A stretch of DNA of 64,000 nt from CAVSRC01 sp963781775 (GCA_963781775.1 CAWAHE010000005.1:1-64000), one strand, 5' to 3'. Counted from the first letter of the stretch, positions 8,745 through 17,910 are shown. Program-made: numbers and translations. Notes: a model not told the origin generated them from the letters alone.

Positions 8745-9440
8745 ATGAAGCCACCCAAATTCGAGCCGCATGATTTCTGGCAGGAGATCTATCCGCCGTT
8801 GACCTTCGATATCGAAGGCGTTTTCTCCGACGTCTATCCTGCCGCGTTCGCCGACGGTCGGCAGCTTTGCCTGCCCATTCGCCAGCTACCGAACGCTCAC
8901 CATGCTCTTGCTTCGCTCATCATCAATCAAGCGAGCTTCGTCGTGCAACAGGCGCTCGCCGAGGATCTGGCGCGGCGCCTCGCGCCGCTGCAACCGGATA
9001 TCGTCGTCGGCCTGCCGACCCTCGGCCTGGCGCTGGCCGCCGATGTGGCACAGAAGCTGGGCCACAGTCGCTACGTCGCCTTAGGGACGTCGCGGAAGTT
9101 CTGGTACCTCGACCATCTCTCGGTGCCGCTCTCATCGATCACCACACCGGGACCGCACAAGCGGCTTCATATCGACCCCCGCATGCTCCCGCTCCTGGAA
9201 AACCGTCGGGTCGCGCTGATCGACGATGTGATCAGCAGCGGTGCGTCCATGCAGGCCGGCCTCGAGCTTCTGGCGGCCTGCCAGATCGAGCCGGTCGCGA
9301 TCGGCGCCGCGATGCTGCAGACGGATCGCTGGCGCGGACGACTCTCGGCCCTCGATCGGCAATGGCCCGATCGGGTGTCCGGCGTGCTTCACACGCCGAT
9401 GCTGTCGTTGTCGGCTGATGGCTTCTGGAAGCCGGCCTGA
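8745..9440 (+). CDS. phosphoribosyltransferase family protein
   Basis: Type I phosphoribosyltransferase fold, 231 residues. The PRPP-binding motif is unmistakable: VALIDDVISSGAS (about residues 154-166), with two acidic residues then the phosphate loop. Upstream hydrophobic strands (DIVVGLPTLGLALA) and the flexible-loop region (ALGTSRKFWYLDH) also fit. Such enzymes attach ribose-5-phosphate to a nucleobase, or serve as regulators. Its place after an adenine deaminase and nucleoside hydrolase suggests salvage of a purine base, but the base recognised is not evident and it does not look like textbook Apt or Hpt. It is divergent from the M20 gene with 65 nt between them. Confidence 0.87.
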   Translation: MKPPKFEPHDFWQEIYPPLTFDIEGVFSDVYPAAFADGRQLCLPIRQLPNAHHALASLIINQASFVVQQALAEDLARRLAPLQPDIVVGLPTLGLALAADVAQKLGHSRYVALGTSRKFWYLDHLSVPLSSITTPGPHKRLHIDPRMLPLLENRRVALIDDVISSGASMQAGLELLAACQIEPVAIGAAMLQTDRWRGRLSALDRQWPDRVSGVLHTPMLSLSADGFWKPA

Positions 9441-9565
9441 GAAACGAGACGCGAGACCTTCCGTTCAAGTTGCCACCGGACGGCACCGTTACATCGGCAA
9501 GGCACGTGCGCGGCCACGTTCTCTTTCAACGAATCGCGCAGTCTTCACCAACTAGTTGAAATCAT

Positions 9566-9642
<77 letters not shown>

Positions 9643-9668
9643 CGATGCGGGTCGGCCGCGCCGCGCCG

Positions 9669-9697
9669 TTGATAGCCCAAGCGCGCCGCCGTCACAA
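9669..9697 (-). promoter_or_regulatory. candidate promoter of tRNA-Arg
   Basis: On the minus strand TTGTGA (9697-9692) and TATCAA (9674-9669) are separated by exactly 17 nt and lie about 27 nt before the tRNA 5' end. Matches to sigma70-type hexamers are partial, so this is inference from position and spacing. Confidence 0.4.
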
Positions 9698-9848
9698 CAA
9701 TGTCCCTGTCCGCCCCACCGAAAAGCGCCGCAAACCGCCGTCCTCGGCTTGACGGCGGCGAATTCCCCGAATCAAGGTAAGAGCGTGTCCTGGTTGTCGC
9801 CGGACGGATCCGGCCGCGATCGTGGATTTTGCGGGCGCTAGCGGGGAG

Positions 9849-11723
9849 ATGCCCTTGTCGATCAGGCATTCGGGATGGCGTTTTTGGCCGGCTGTGTTGG
9901 TGTTCGCGACGGTCGTGGTCAGCGCGCCAGCTTACGCCTCCGAAGGCGCGATGCCGGCCCTCGTCCACGACATCGGCATCGGCCTGCTCCTGTCCGGCCT
10001 GCTCGCCATCGTCTTTGCCCGCCTGCGCCTGCCGGCCATCGCCGGCTACATCCTCGCCGGCGTCGTTGCCGGGCCGCTCGCGCTCGGTCTCGTCACCGAC
10101 AGCGAGAACATCAACACCATCGCCCAACTCGGCTTCGTGCTGCTGCTGTTCGTCATCGGCCTCGAGATGGACGTCGGCAAAATCCTGAAGAGCGGCCGCG
10201 TCATCATCCTCACCGGCCTGATGTCCTACCCGCTCATCGTCGCCTTCGGCTTCATCGTGGCGCAAGGCCTGTTGCTCATCGGCTTCGTCGGGGTGATCGG
10301 CCACGGCCTCGGTGCCCTTTATATCGGCATGGTCATCGCCTGTTCCTCGACGCTGCTTGTCGTCAAGCTGTTCCAGGAGGCCTTCGAGCTCGACACCGTG
10401 CCGGGTCGCATCTCCCTCGGCCTCCTCGTCTTCGAGGACTTGTGGGCGATAGTCGTGATCATTCTCCAGCCAAGCCTGCACGAGCCGCACATCCTGCCGA
10501 TCCTTGCTTCCTTCATCGGCATCGGCCTGCTTGCCTTGATCGCCTTCGCGATCGCCCGCACCCTGATCCCGATCGCCTTCCGCTGGATTGCCAAGGTGCC
10601 GGAGATCATCCTCGTCGGCGCCATCTGCTGGTGCTTTGCCGTCGTCTTTCTCGGCGCCAGCCTCGATCCGCTCACCCAGATGGTGTTCGGGATGCAGATG
10701 CACCTGAACGTCGGCTCGGGCATGGGCGCGCTGATCGCCGGCGCCACCATCGCCAGCCTGCCCTATTCGACGGAAATCATCACCAAGGTCGGGGTGGTGA
10801 AGGATTTCTTCGTCACGCTGTTTTTCGTCGGTCTCGGGCTCGGCATCCCCGCGCCGAGCGGCCCGGGCGTGCTTCTGCTCGCCGTCGCCATCGCCATTGC
10901 CGCGATCGCGGCGCGCCAGTTCATCCTGTTTCCGATTCTCTATTTCAACGGCCTCGACCAGCGTAATGCCGAGGTCACCTCGGTGCGTGTCGCGCAGATC
11001 TCCGAGTTCAGTCTGGTCATCGCCTTCCTCGGCGTCGATCTCGGCCACCTGTCCCAGGACCTGCAGAGCGCCATCATCTTCGGCTTCGTCCTGACGGCAA
11101 TCGCCACCACGCCGCTCTACAAGTCGGCTTACGCCATCCATGCCATGCTGGCGCCGACGCTGCGCGCCCTCGGCTTCAAGGACCCGCCGGTCGCGGCAGC
11201 GGAGGACGAGGCCGAGTTCCGCCTTGCGATCCTTGGCTTCCACCGCATCGCGGCGTCGCTCCTCTACAACATTGCGCGCGACGACCCGGAATTGACCTCC
11301 AAGACGCTGGTGGTCGATTTCAACGTCAGCCTGCACGATCGCATTCGCGCAGTCGGCGCCCACGTCAAATATGGCGACCTCGCCAATCCCGAGACGCTGC
11401 ATCATGCCGGCGTCGATCGCGCCGAGGTGGTGGTGCTGACGGTGCCGGACGATCTCCTGCGCGGCGTCGACAACCGCAAGCTCGTCGAGAACGTGCGGCG
11501 CATCAATCCGACGGCGATCATCATCGCCAACGCGGTGTCGTTCCCCGATGCCGATGCGATCTACGAGGCAGGCGCGCAGTATGTGTTCCTGTCGCGCCTG
11601 GAGACCGCCCGTGGACTCGGCAAGGCTATTGGCGAGGCGCTGAACGGCAATCTCGGCTCCTATCGCAAGACCCGCGAGGGCGAGGACGGCAAGCCTTCCG
11701 CGCGCGAGGAAGTCCTGCGCTAG
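9849..11723 (+). CDS. Kef-type monovalent cation:proton antiporter (CPA2) with RCK domain
   Basis: Inner-membrane antiporter, 624 residues. An N-terminal signal-like segment (about residues 6-30) precedes a transporter domain of about 12 membrane helices starting at LVHDIGIGLLLSGLLAIVFA; the family segment GLEMDVGKILKSGR is visible. From about residue 450 a cytosolic Rossmann-type RCK/TrkA-N domain follows (ILGFHRIAASLLY, then VVDFN and LTVPDDL), as in YbaL/KefB/KefC proteins that exchange potassium for protons. The ATG at 9849 has GGGGAG directly against it, which is too close; a TTG at 9855 would have ideal spacing, and a GTG at 9822 is a longer option. The loop normally reading GxGxxG is GFHRIA here, so nucleotide binding may be altered. 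Confidence 0.9.
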   Translation: MPLSIRHSGWRFWPAVLVFATVVVSAPAYASEGAMPALVHDIGIGLLLSGLLAIVFARLRLPAIAGYILAGVVAGPLALGLVTDSENINTIAQLGFVLLLFVIGLEMDVGKILKSGRVIILTGLMSYPLIVAFGFIVAQGLLLIGFVGVIGHGLGALYIGMVIACSSTLLVVKLFQEAFELDTVPGRISLGLLVFEDLWAIVVIILQPSLHEPHILPILASFIGIGLLALIAFAIARTLIPIAFRWIAKVPEIILVGAICWCFAVVFLGASLDPLTQMVFGMQMHLNVGSGMGALIAGATIASLPYSTEIITKVGVVKDFFVTLFFVGLGLGIPAPSGPGVLLLAVAIAIAAIAARQFILFPILYFNGLDQRNAEVTSVRVAQISEFSLVIAFLGVDLGHLSQDLQSAIIFGFVLTAIATTPLYKSAYAIHAMLAPTLRALGFKDPPVAAAEDEAEFRLAILGFHRIAASLLYNIARDDPELTSKTLVVDFNVSLHDRIRAVGAHVKYGDLANPETLHHAGVDRAEVVVLTVPDDLLRGVDNRKLVENVRRINPTAIIIANAVSFPDADAIYEAGAQYVFLSRLETARGLGKAIGEALNGNLGSYRKTREGEDGKPSAREEVLR

Positions 11724-11727
11724 CCGG

Positions 11728-12516
11728 TCACGGCATCAACTGGCCGCCATTGACCTCGATGACCTGACCGATGATGTAGCCGGAGAGCGACGGCGAGGCG
11801 AGGAACAGGTACGCGCCGACGCAATCCTCCGGCACCCCGTAGCGCCCTTGCGGGATGGTCGCCAGCATCGTGGCCATCTGTTCCGGCGTCGAATAGCGCT
11901 CATGGAACGGCGTCAGAATAACGCCGGGCGCCACGGCGTTGACGCGGATGCCGCTGCCGATGAGTTCCTTCGCCATGCCGCGGGTGACGTTGGAGACGAA
12001 AGCCTTCGCCGAGCCGTAGAGGCCGGCGCCGCCGCCGGCGCCGTTGCGTGCCGCGATTGAGCTCGTGTTGATGATGAAGCCGCCGTTCTTCCTGAGCCAG
12101 GGTATCGCGGTGCGGCTGGCGGCGAGCACCGAACGGCCGTTAAGGTCCATGACCTTGTCGTATTGCTCGTCGGTCATGTCGGCGTAGTTCACGCGCCCGA
12201 GCATCAGCCCGGCATTGTTGATCAGGCCGTCGAGGCCGCCGAAATGATTTGCCGACTCTTCGACGATGCGCGCCGTGTTGGCGGAGACGGTGACGTCTCC
12301 CCGGACCAGAAAGACCTCGCCGCCGGTGTCGGCTATGCCCTTGGCGACCGCCTCCGCCGCGTCGACGCTTGAATTGTAATGCAGCGCGACCCGGGCGCCC
12401 TGCGCCGCGAAGGCCCTGGCAAGCGCCGCACCGATGCCGGTTGAAGCGCCGGTGATCAGCACGGCTTTGCCGGCAAGGTCGGGGATCGTCAGGCGGCTGG
12501 AGTCTTCCGTGGGCAT
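11728..12516 (-). CDS. SDR family oxidoreductase
   Basis: Short-chain dehydrogenase/reductase, 262 residues, using NAD(P)(H). The cofactor motif is LITGASTGIGAALARA (about residues 17-32), NNAG is present (INNAGLM), and the catalytic Ser-Tyr-Lys set is visible as NTSSIAA and LYGSAKAF. I chose ATG 12516 (MPTEDSSRL), since the longer frame adds only a basic low-complexity tail. It converges with the Kef antiporter 4 nt away. The substrate is unknown; the family includes 3-oxoacyl-ACP and sugar alcohol reductases. Confidence 0.9.
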   Translation of the reverse strand: MPTEDSSRLTIPDLAGKAVLITGASTGIGAALARAFAAQGARVALHYNSSVDAAEAVAKGIADTGGEVFLVRGDVTVSANTARIVEESANHFGGLDGLINNAGLMLGRVNYADMTDEQYDKVMDLNGRSVLAASRTAIPWLRKNGGFIINTSSIAARNGAGGGAGLYGSAKAFVSNVTRGMAKELIGSGIRVNAVAPGVILTPFHERYSTPEQMATMLATIPQGRYGVPEDCVGAYLFLASPSLSGYIIGQVIEVNGGQLMP

Positions 12517-12674
12517 CGGATTTGGTATCCTGATTGGGTGCTTGACCGGGCGGCCGGGCGATTTATGCCTCCGCACCGCCGGTTGGGCAAACGCCCGCCG
12601 GCCATCCTTGAGTTTTCACGGGAATCGGCGTCAGATCGATGCAGCTCAAGGATCGCCCCCCAGTTTCCCCATCC

Positions 12675-13214
12675 ATGTCGGGTCTCAGTCTTCGCGACGC
12701 CAAGCTTGCCGATCTTGCACGCCTCTGCGAGATCGAGACGCTCTCTTTTTCCGCCGACCGCTTGTCGCGGCGCAGTTTCGCCCGCCTGATCGGCCGGCCG
12801 AGCGCCAGCTTGCGGGTCGCGGCCTGGGGCGGCGAGATCGTCGGCTACCATCTGGTTCTGACCCGTGCCGGCAGCGCGGTAGCGCGCCTCTATTCGCTCG
12901 TGGTCGCGGAAAGTGCCCGTGGACGCGGTCTCGGCGAGAAGCTGCTCGCCGATGCCGAGCGCGTCGCGCGGCGGAAGGGCGCCAACGCCTTGCGCCTCGA
13001 GGTCCGCACCGACAACACCGCCGCGCTTCGCCTCTATGGCCGCCGCGGTTACCAGCGCATCGGAACCTACCCGCGCTACTATGCCGATGGCGCCGACGCG
13101 CTTCGCTATGAGAAGCCGCTTGGCCGCCGGCTCCGCGTCCGGCCGGCGGCACAGGCTGCCGCAAAAGCGAGAATCGATGTCCGGCGGACTTTGGTGTATC
13201 CACGCCCGTCATGA
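12675..13214 (+). CDS. GNAT family N-acetyltransferase (RimI-like)
   Basis: Acyl-CoA dependent N-acetyltransferase, 179 residues. The acetyl-CoA loop is visible as ESARGRGLGEKLL (about residues 79-91), with the following LRLEVRTDNTAALRLYGRRGY typical of RimI-like proteins (split here by eye into its two parts, LRLEVRTDN and ALRLYGRRGY). The ATG at 12675 begins just before the fold; ATG 12639 is an alternative. It sits 80 nt before a RimK-like ATP-grasp gene on the same strand, a pairing also known in other proteobacteria, where the GNAT is sometimes fused to a C39-like peptidase. No peptidase part is seen here; the last 25 residues are a basic tail. Confidence 0.88.
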   Translation: MSGLSLRDAKLADLARLCEIETLSFSADRLSRRSFARLIGRPSASLRVAAWGGEIVGYHLVLTRAGSAVARLYSLVVAESARGRGLGEKLLADAERVARRKGANALRLEVRTDNTAALRLYGRRGYQRIGTYPRYYADGADALRYEKPLGRRLRVRPAAQAAAKARIDVRRTLVYPRPS

Positions 13215-13294
13215 AACAGTCATCACCGCGCCGTCCGGCTGCTCCGCGCATCTGCCGCGGGCTGCCGTCCATTCGCGAATTCGGGGCCTGACCG

Positions 13295-14755
13295 ATGGCC
13301 GATTGGGTAATCCTGGTCGATTCGCCGAAGGACTTTCCGAACGCCGACACGCCGCACAAGGTCATCACGACCAAGGATTATCTGGCGCGCTCCAACCTGT
13401 TCTCCGGCGCCCGGCCCCAGATCATCAATCTGTCGCGGTCATTCAACTATCAGAGCCGCGGTTATTATTCCTCTTTGCTGGCCGAGGCGCGCGGCCACCG
13501 CGTCATTCCGTCGGTCGAGACCATGGTCGATCTCGGCGCGCGCCAGCTCTACGCCCAGGCGCTGCCTGAACTCGACGACGCCCTCGCCAAGGCGCTTGCC
13601 GCCGCCGACGACAAGACGGTGCCAACGCGGATTCTTGCTTATTTTGGCGCGGTCGAGGATCGCCGCTTCGATCGTTTCGGCCGGCTTCTGTTCGACTGGT
13701 ACCGCTGTCCGGTGCTCGAGGTCACAATCGACACCACCAACGGACGCCCGCAGATCCGACGGCTGTCCTCCATCCCGGTGACCAAACTGTCGGCGGCCGA
13801 ACTCGCCTTCTTTCACACCGCTCTGCATACCCACACGACGCGCCAGTGGCGCTCCAAGAAGGATCGCGCGACGCCGCGCTATTCGTTCGCCGTTCTATAC
13901 GACCCCAAGGAGGCGATGCCGCCGTCGACCCAGGCGAGCGTCAAGCACTGGGCGCGGGTCGCCGAAAAGCTCGGAGTCGAGGTCGAACCGATCACCCGTC
14001 GCGATCTGGCTCGGCTGGCCGAGTTCGATGCGCTGTTCATTCGCGAGACCACCTCGATCGACAACCACACCTATCGCTTCGCGCGACGGGCAGTGCAGGA
14101 GGGCATGCCGGTCATCGACGACCCGATCTCGATGATCCGCTGCACCAACAAGATCTACCTGCACGAGTTGATGACCAGCAACGGCATATCGGTGCCGCCG
14201 ACCGTGATCGTCAGCGGCATGCACGACCTTCAGCGGGCGGCGGACGAACTGGGCTTCCCGATGGTCCTCAAGATCCCGGATTCGTCCTTCTCGCGCGGCG
14301 TCAAGAAAGCCGACAACGCCGAGGAACTGAGCGCCCTCGCCAAAGCATGGTTCGAGGATACCGACCTTCTGCTCGCCCAGGCCTTCATGCCGACGCCGTT
14401 CGATTGGCGGGTCGGCGTGCTCGGCGGCAAGCCGCTGTTCGCCTGCCAATACATGATGGCCAAGAAACACTGGCAGATCGTCCGCCACGGGGCCAACGGC
14501 AAGGCATCGGAAGGCGGCTGGCATACGCCGCCGCTCGGCGAAGCGCCGCCGGCGGTCATCGACATTGGCCTGCGTGCCGCGCAACTGATTGGCGATGGTC
14601 TCTATGGCGTCGACCTGAAGGAGACCGCTGACGGCATTTTCGTCGTCGAGGTCAACGACAATCCCAATATCGATCACGGCGTCGAGGACCAGGCCGAAAA
14701 AGACCAGGTGTGGATTCAGCTCACCCGCTGGTTCATCGACCGGATCGAAAGCTGA
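13295..14755 (+). CDS. RimK-related ATP-grasp ligase
   Basis: ATP-dependent carboxylate-amine ligase, 486 residues. Residues about 1-175 form the N-terminal domain typical of this long RimK subfamily (WVILVDSPKDF, then FNYQSRGYYSSLLAEARGH). A pre-ATP-grasp domain follows (FAVLYDPKEA to about residue 280), then the ATP-grasp core: VLKIPDSSFSRGV for the nucleotide lysine, AQAFMPTPFDWRVGVLGGK, and the metal-binding VVEVNDNPNID near residue 455. Such enzymes join an amino acid to a protein or peptide acceptor. The neighbours (a GNAT before it, two exporters after it) suggest a small amidated or acylated product that leaves the cell; this is inference. Confidence 0.9.
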   Translation: MADWVILVDSPKDFPNADTPHKVITTKDYLARSNLFSGARPQIINLSRSFNYQSRGYYSSLLAEARGHRVIPSVETMVDLGARQLYAQALPELDDALAKALAAADDKTVPTRILAYFGAVEDRRFDRFGRLLFDWYRCPVLEVTIDTTNGRPQIRRLSSIPVTKLSAAELAFFHTALHTHTTRQWRSKKDRATPRYSFAVLYDPKEAMPPSTQASVKHWARVAEKLGVEVEPITRRDLARLAEFDALFIRETTSIDNHTYRFARRAVQEGMPVIDDPISMIRCTNKIYLHELMTSNGISVPPTVIVSGMHDLQRAADELGFPMVLKIPDSSFSRGVKKADNAEELSALAKAWFEDTDLLLAQAFMPTPFDWRVGVLGGKPLFACQYMMAKKHWQIVRHGANGKASEGGWHTPPLGEAPPAVIDIGLRAAQLIGDGLYGVDLKETADGIFVVEVNDNPNIDHGVEDQAEKDQVWIQLTRWFIDRIES

Positions 14756-14757
14756 TC

Positions 14758-16086
14758 TTGCCCGCCACGCCCGAAGGCGGCCCATCCGTCGCGCCGGAAG
14801 AACCCGCGACCGGGAACACCGGCGATGGCCAAGCACCGTCCCGCTGGGGAGCGCTTCGCTACCGCTCATACCGCATCTTCTGGGCGGCGCGCTTTCTCTC
14901 CTCGATCTCCGCGCTCATCGTCGGCGTGGCCGTCGGCTGGCAGATCTACGATCTGACCCGCAGCACCTTCCAGCTCGGTCTCGTCGGTCTGGTCGAATTC
15001 GCGCCCGGCCTCCTGCTCGTGCTGGTCACGGGCACCGTTGCCGACCGCTATAACCGTCGCGCCATCATGTCGATCTGTCAGGCTACCGAGGCCGCTTGCG
15101 CGGCAACTCTCGTCGGATTTGTGGTCACGGGAATTGTCGCCGCGCCCCTCATCCTGCTGCTGGTCGCCGGGATTGGCGTCGCACGTGCGTTCTACCGGCC
15201 GGCGTCGCAGTCGCTGCTCGTCAACCTCGTGCCGCGCGAAGAACTTGCCAGTGCGATCGCCTGGAGTTCGTCCTCCAATCAGACCGCGACAATTCTCGGT
15301 CCCGTCGCCGGCGGCCTGTTGTACGGCCTCGGCGCGCAGGTCGCCTACGGCACTGCTTTCGTCTGTCTGGCGTCGGCCTCGCTGCTCCTCACGCGCGTGC
15401 CCAAGCCCGAGCAGAGATCGCTGCGCGAGCCACCAAGCTGGAACAGCCTGGCCGCAGGCGTTCGCTACCTGTGGCGGGAGAAGATCGTCCTCGGCGCCAC
15501 GTCGCTGGATCTCTTCGCCGTGCTCCTCGGCGGCGCCACGGCGCTGCTGCCGGCTTTTGCCCGCGATGTCCTCGACACCGGGCCATGGGGCCTCGGGCTG
15601 CTCCGCGCCGGACCGGCGATCGGCGCTCTCTCGGTGGCGCTGTTCCTCGCCGTGCGCCCTCTCAAGCGCAACGCCGGGCGCGTCATGTTTGCCACCGTCA
15701 TCCTGTTCGGTCTGGCGACCATCGTGTTCGGCCTCTCGCGAACCGTATGGCTGTCGATCGTCATGCTCGCCGTGATGGGGGCCACCGATCAGTTCAGCGT
15801 TTTCATCCGCCAGACGCTCGTCCAGATCTGGACTCCGGATGCGCTGCGCGGGCGCGTGACCGCGGTCAACTCGATCTTCATCGGCGCCTCCAACGAGCTC
15901 GGCGCCTTCCGCGCCGGCACGGTCGCGGCTTTCATCGGCGTCGTGCCCGCCGTGCTTCTCGGCGGCGTCGGCACGGTGGCCGTCGCGGCCGTCTGGATGC
16001 GGTTGTTCCCGATGCTTCGCGACGCCGACCGGCTCGACGGCCGCGGTGAAGCCCGGCCGCTTCCGCAGCCCGCCCCGATCGCGTAA
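14758..16086 (+). CDS. MFS transporter (EntS-like), first of two
   Basis: Major facilitator, 442 residues, about 12 membrane helices. Motif A between helices 2 and 3 is GTVADRYNRR. The overall pattern (WGALRYRSYRIFWAARF, then VGWQIYDLTR) belongs to the MFS_3 group that includes the enterobactin exporter EntS. No ATG or GTG lies between the RimK stop and the first helix, so the likely start is the TTG at 14758, 2 nt after that stop; a GTG at 14710 would overlap the RimK gene by 46 nt. A downstream paralog shares most motifs. It is probably co-transcribed with the GNAT and ATP-grasp genes. Confidence 0.88.
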   Translation: MPATPEGGPSVAPEEPATGNTGDGQAPSRWGALRYRSYRIFWAARFLSSISALIVGVAVGWQIYDLTRSTFQLGLVGLVEFAPGLLLVLVTGTVADRYNRRAIMSICQATEAACAATLVGFVVTGIVAAPLILLLVAGIGVARAFYRPASQSLLVNLVPREELASAIAWSSSSNQTATILGPVAGGLLYGLGAQVAYGTAFVCLASASLLLTRVPKPEQRSLREPPSWNSLAAGVRYLWREKIVLGATSLDLFAVLLGGATALLPAFARDVLDTGPWGLGLLRAGPAIGALSVALFLAVRPLKRNAGRVMFATVILFGLATIVFGLSRTVWLSIVMLAVMGATDQFSVFIRQTLVQIWTPDALRGRVTAVNSIFIGASNELGAFRAGTVAAFIGVVPAVLLGGVGTVAVAAVWMRLFPMLRDADRLDGRGEARPLPQPAPIA

Positions 16087-16126
16087 ACAGGCGCGCAACT
16101 CTCGAACCGATCGATCGCAGGAAGCC

Positions 16127-17368
16127 ATGCCAGCGGCTGAAACCGAACCCGCCGCCAGTCAGTGGGGCGCCCTGCGCAACCGCGGTTTCATGGTGTTCTG
16201 GGTGTCGCGGCTGTTCGCCACGTTCGCCGCCCAGATCGTCAGCGTCGCGATCGGCTGGCAGATTTACGATCTGACCCGCGACCCGTTCGACCTCGGCCTT
16301 GTCGGGCTGGTCCAGTTCGCCCCAGCTCTCCTGCTGGTGCTGGTCACCGGCACGGTCTCGGACCGGTTCAACCGCCGGCGCATCGTCGCCATCTGCCAGT
16401 TCGTCGAGGCCGCCTGTGCGCTGGCTTTCCTCGTCTCCACCGTCACGGGAACGATTTCGCCGGCCCGCATCTTCGCCATCCTCGTCGTCTTCGGCATTGC
16501 CCGCGCCTTCATGAATCCGGCGGCGCAATCGCTCATTCCCAACCTCGTTGTCGAGCGCGATCTGTCGAGCGCCATCGCGTTGTCGTCGTCGTCCTGGCAG
16601 ATCGCCACCATCGTCGGACCGGTCATCGGCGGCCTTCTCTACGGCGTCTCCGCCGCGGCCCCCTACGCCTCGGCCTTCGTCCTGTTCGCCGTCGCCGGAG
16701 CGATGGTGCTGGCCGTCCCGCGCCCGCCGCAAAAGACCGTCCCCGAGCCGGCCACATGGTCCACCGTCATCGCCGGCTTCCGCTACGTCTGGCAGGAGAA
16801 GATCGTGCTCGGCGCCATCTCGCTCGACCTGTTTGCCGTGCTGCTGGGAGGAGCGGTGGCGTTGCTGCCGGCCTATGCCCGCGACATCCTCGATACCGGA
16901 CCGTGGGGCCTCGGCCTCCTGCGCTCGGCGCCCGGGATGGGGGCGATCGTGGTTGCGCTCTATCTCGCCGTCCGTCCGGTGCGCGATCACGCCGGCGTCA
17001 TCATGTTTGTCACCGTTGGCTTGTTCGGAGCGTTCAACCTCGTCTTCGGCCTGTCGACCGCGGTGTGGTTGTCGGTGCTCGCGCTCGCCCTGGCCGGCGC
17101 CGCCGACATGATCAGCGTCTACATCCGCGAAACGCTCATCCAGTTGTGGACGCCGGATGCCGTTCGCGGTCGGGTCAATGCTGTCAACGCGGTGTTCATC
17201 GGCGCGTCCAACGAACTCGGCGAGTTCCGCGCCGGCACGGTCGCGGCCCTCATCGGCGTTGTGCCAGCGGTAGTGATCGGGGGGGTCGGCACGCTCGCCG
17301 TTGCCGGCATCTGGGCCTGGGCGTTCCCGATGCTCCGGCGCATCCGTCGCCTCGACCGCCGCACCTGA
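16127..17368 (+). CDS. MFS transporter (EntS-like), second of two
   Basis: Tandem paralog of the previous transporter, 413 residues. It repeats the same landmarks: WGALRNRGFMVFWVSRL, VAIGWQIYDLTR, GLVGLVQFAPALLLVLVTG, motif A GTVSDRFNRR and the C-terminal GRVNAVNAVFIGASNELGEF. ATG 16127 is preceded by GCAGGAAG at good distance, so I prefer it over the upstream ATG at 16046, which lies inside the previous gene. The pair may act as two exporters with different cargo or as a heterodimer; the sequence does not decide. Substrate unknown. Confidence 0.9.
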   Translation: MPAAETEPAASQWGALRNRGFMVFWVSRLFATFAAQIVSVAIGWQIYDLTRDPFDLGLVGLVQFAPALLLVLVTGTVSDRFNRRRIVAICQFVEAACALAFLVSTVTGTISPARIFAILVVFGIARAFMNPAAQSLIPNLVVERDLSSAIALSSSSWQIATIVGPVIGGLLYGVSAAAPYASAFVLFAVAGAMVLAVPRPPQKTVPEPATWSTVIAGFRYVWQEKIVLGAISLDLFAVLLGGAVALLPAYARDILDTGPWGLGLLRSAPGMGAIVVALYLAVRPVRDHAGVIMFVTVGLFGAFNLVFGLSTAVWLSVLALALAGAADMISVYIRETLIQLWTPDAVRGRVNAVNAVFIGASNELGEFRAGTVAALIGVVPAVVIGGVGTLAVAGIWAWAFPMLRRIRRLDRRT

Positions 17369-17454
17369 AAATCCGGCGATTTCGCTTTGTGGCGTCATGA
17401 TCGCCGATTATCATGTCCCCCGGTCACATTTTCGTTTTTTCCGTCGGGGTGTAC

Positions 17455-17781
17455 ATGTCGTCGACGACAGCGCGAGTTGCGGCCCTATTCCTGACTGGCC
17501 TCATTGTTTCTGCGGTTTCGGCGGAAGCGCGCGATTGGGTGACCACGGGATGGAAGGAGATTCCCATTCGGGAATATCCCGCCGCCGCGGCGCCGCTGGT
17601 TGGCACGGTCAAAGGCGGTGTCTACCCGGACCTCACCGGCAAGTGCACGCGGGAACTCAATCTTCAGCAGATCGGCTACATGGACGGCCTGCACCAGCGA
17701 CTGCTGGTCAACAGCCGCTGGTGCGAGATCGCCACCCCGGCGCATGGCTGGATTTTCGGCGGATTCCTGAAGCCCTGGTGA
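17455..17781 (+). CDS. small secreted protein, SH3b-like
   Basis: A 108-residue protein with a signal peptide (MSSTTARVAALFLTGLIVSA, cleavage probably after AEA). The mature part, WVTTGWKEIPIREYPAAAAP to GWIFGGFLKPW, looks like one bacterial SH3 domain, with two cysteines (KCTREL and RWCEI) that may form a disulfide in the periplasm. ATG 17455 follows GGGG with suitable spacing; an ATG at 17413 would add 14 residues before the signal. Nothing in the context gives a function. Confidence 0.75.
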   Translation: MSSTTARVAALFLTGLIVSAVSAEARDWVTTGWKEIPIREYPAAAAPLVGTVKGGVYPDLTGKCTRELNLQQIGYMDGLHQRLLVNSRWCEIATPAHGWIFGGFLKPW

Positions 17782-17910
17782 GCGGCGGCGAGGACCGCGC
17801 GCCGCAATTGCCGGCAAACCGGCGTACTTTCGCTCCCGGAGTTTACGGCGGCGCAACTTCGCCCAGATATGACGGCAGGCCTCTCTTCGGGAAAGGAACC
17901 CCCGCTGGCC

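Noticed and set aside
9735..9758. Inverted repeat CCGCCGTC / GACGGCGG between the tRNA and the antiporter
   Set aside because: It lies upstream of both flanking genes, lacks a T-run, and is made of common GC-rich words, so it cannot be called a terminator or operator.
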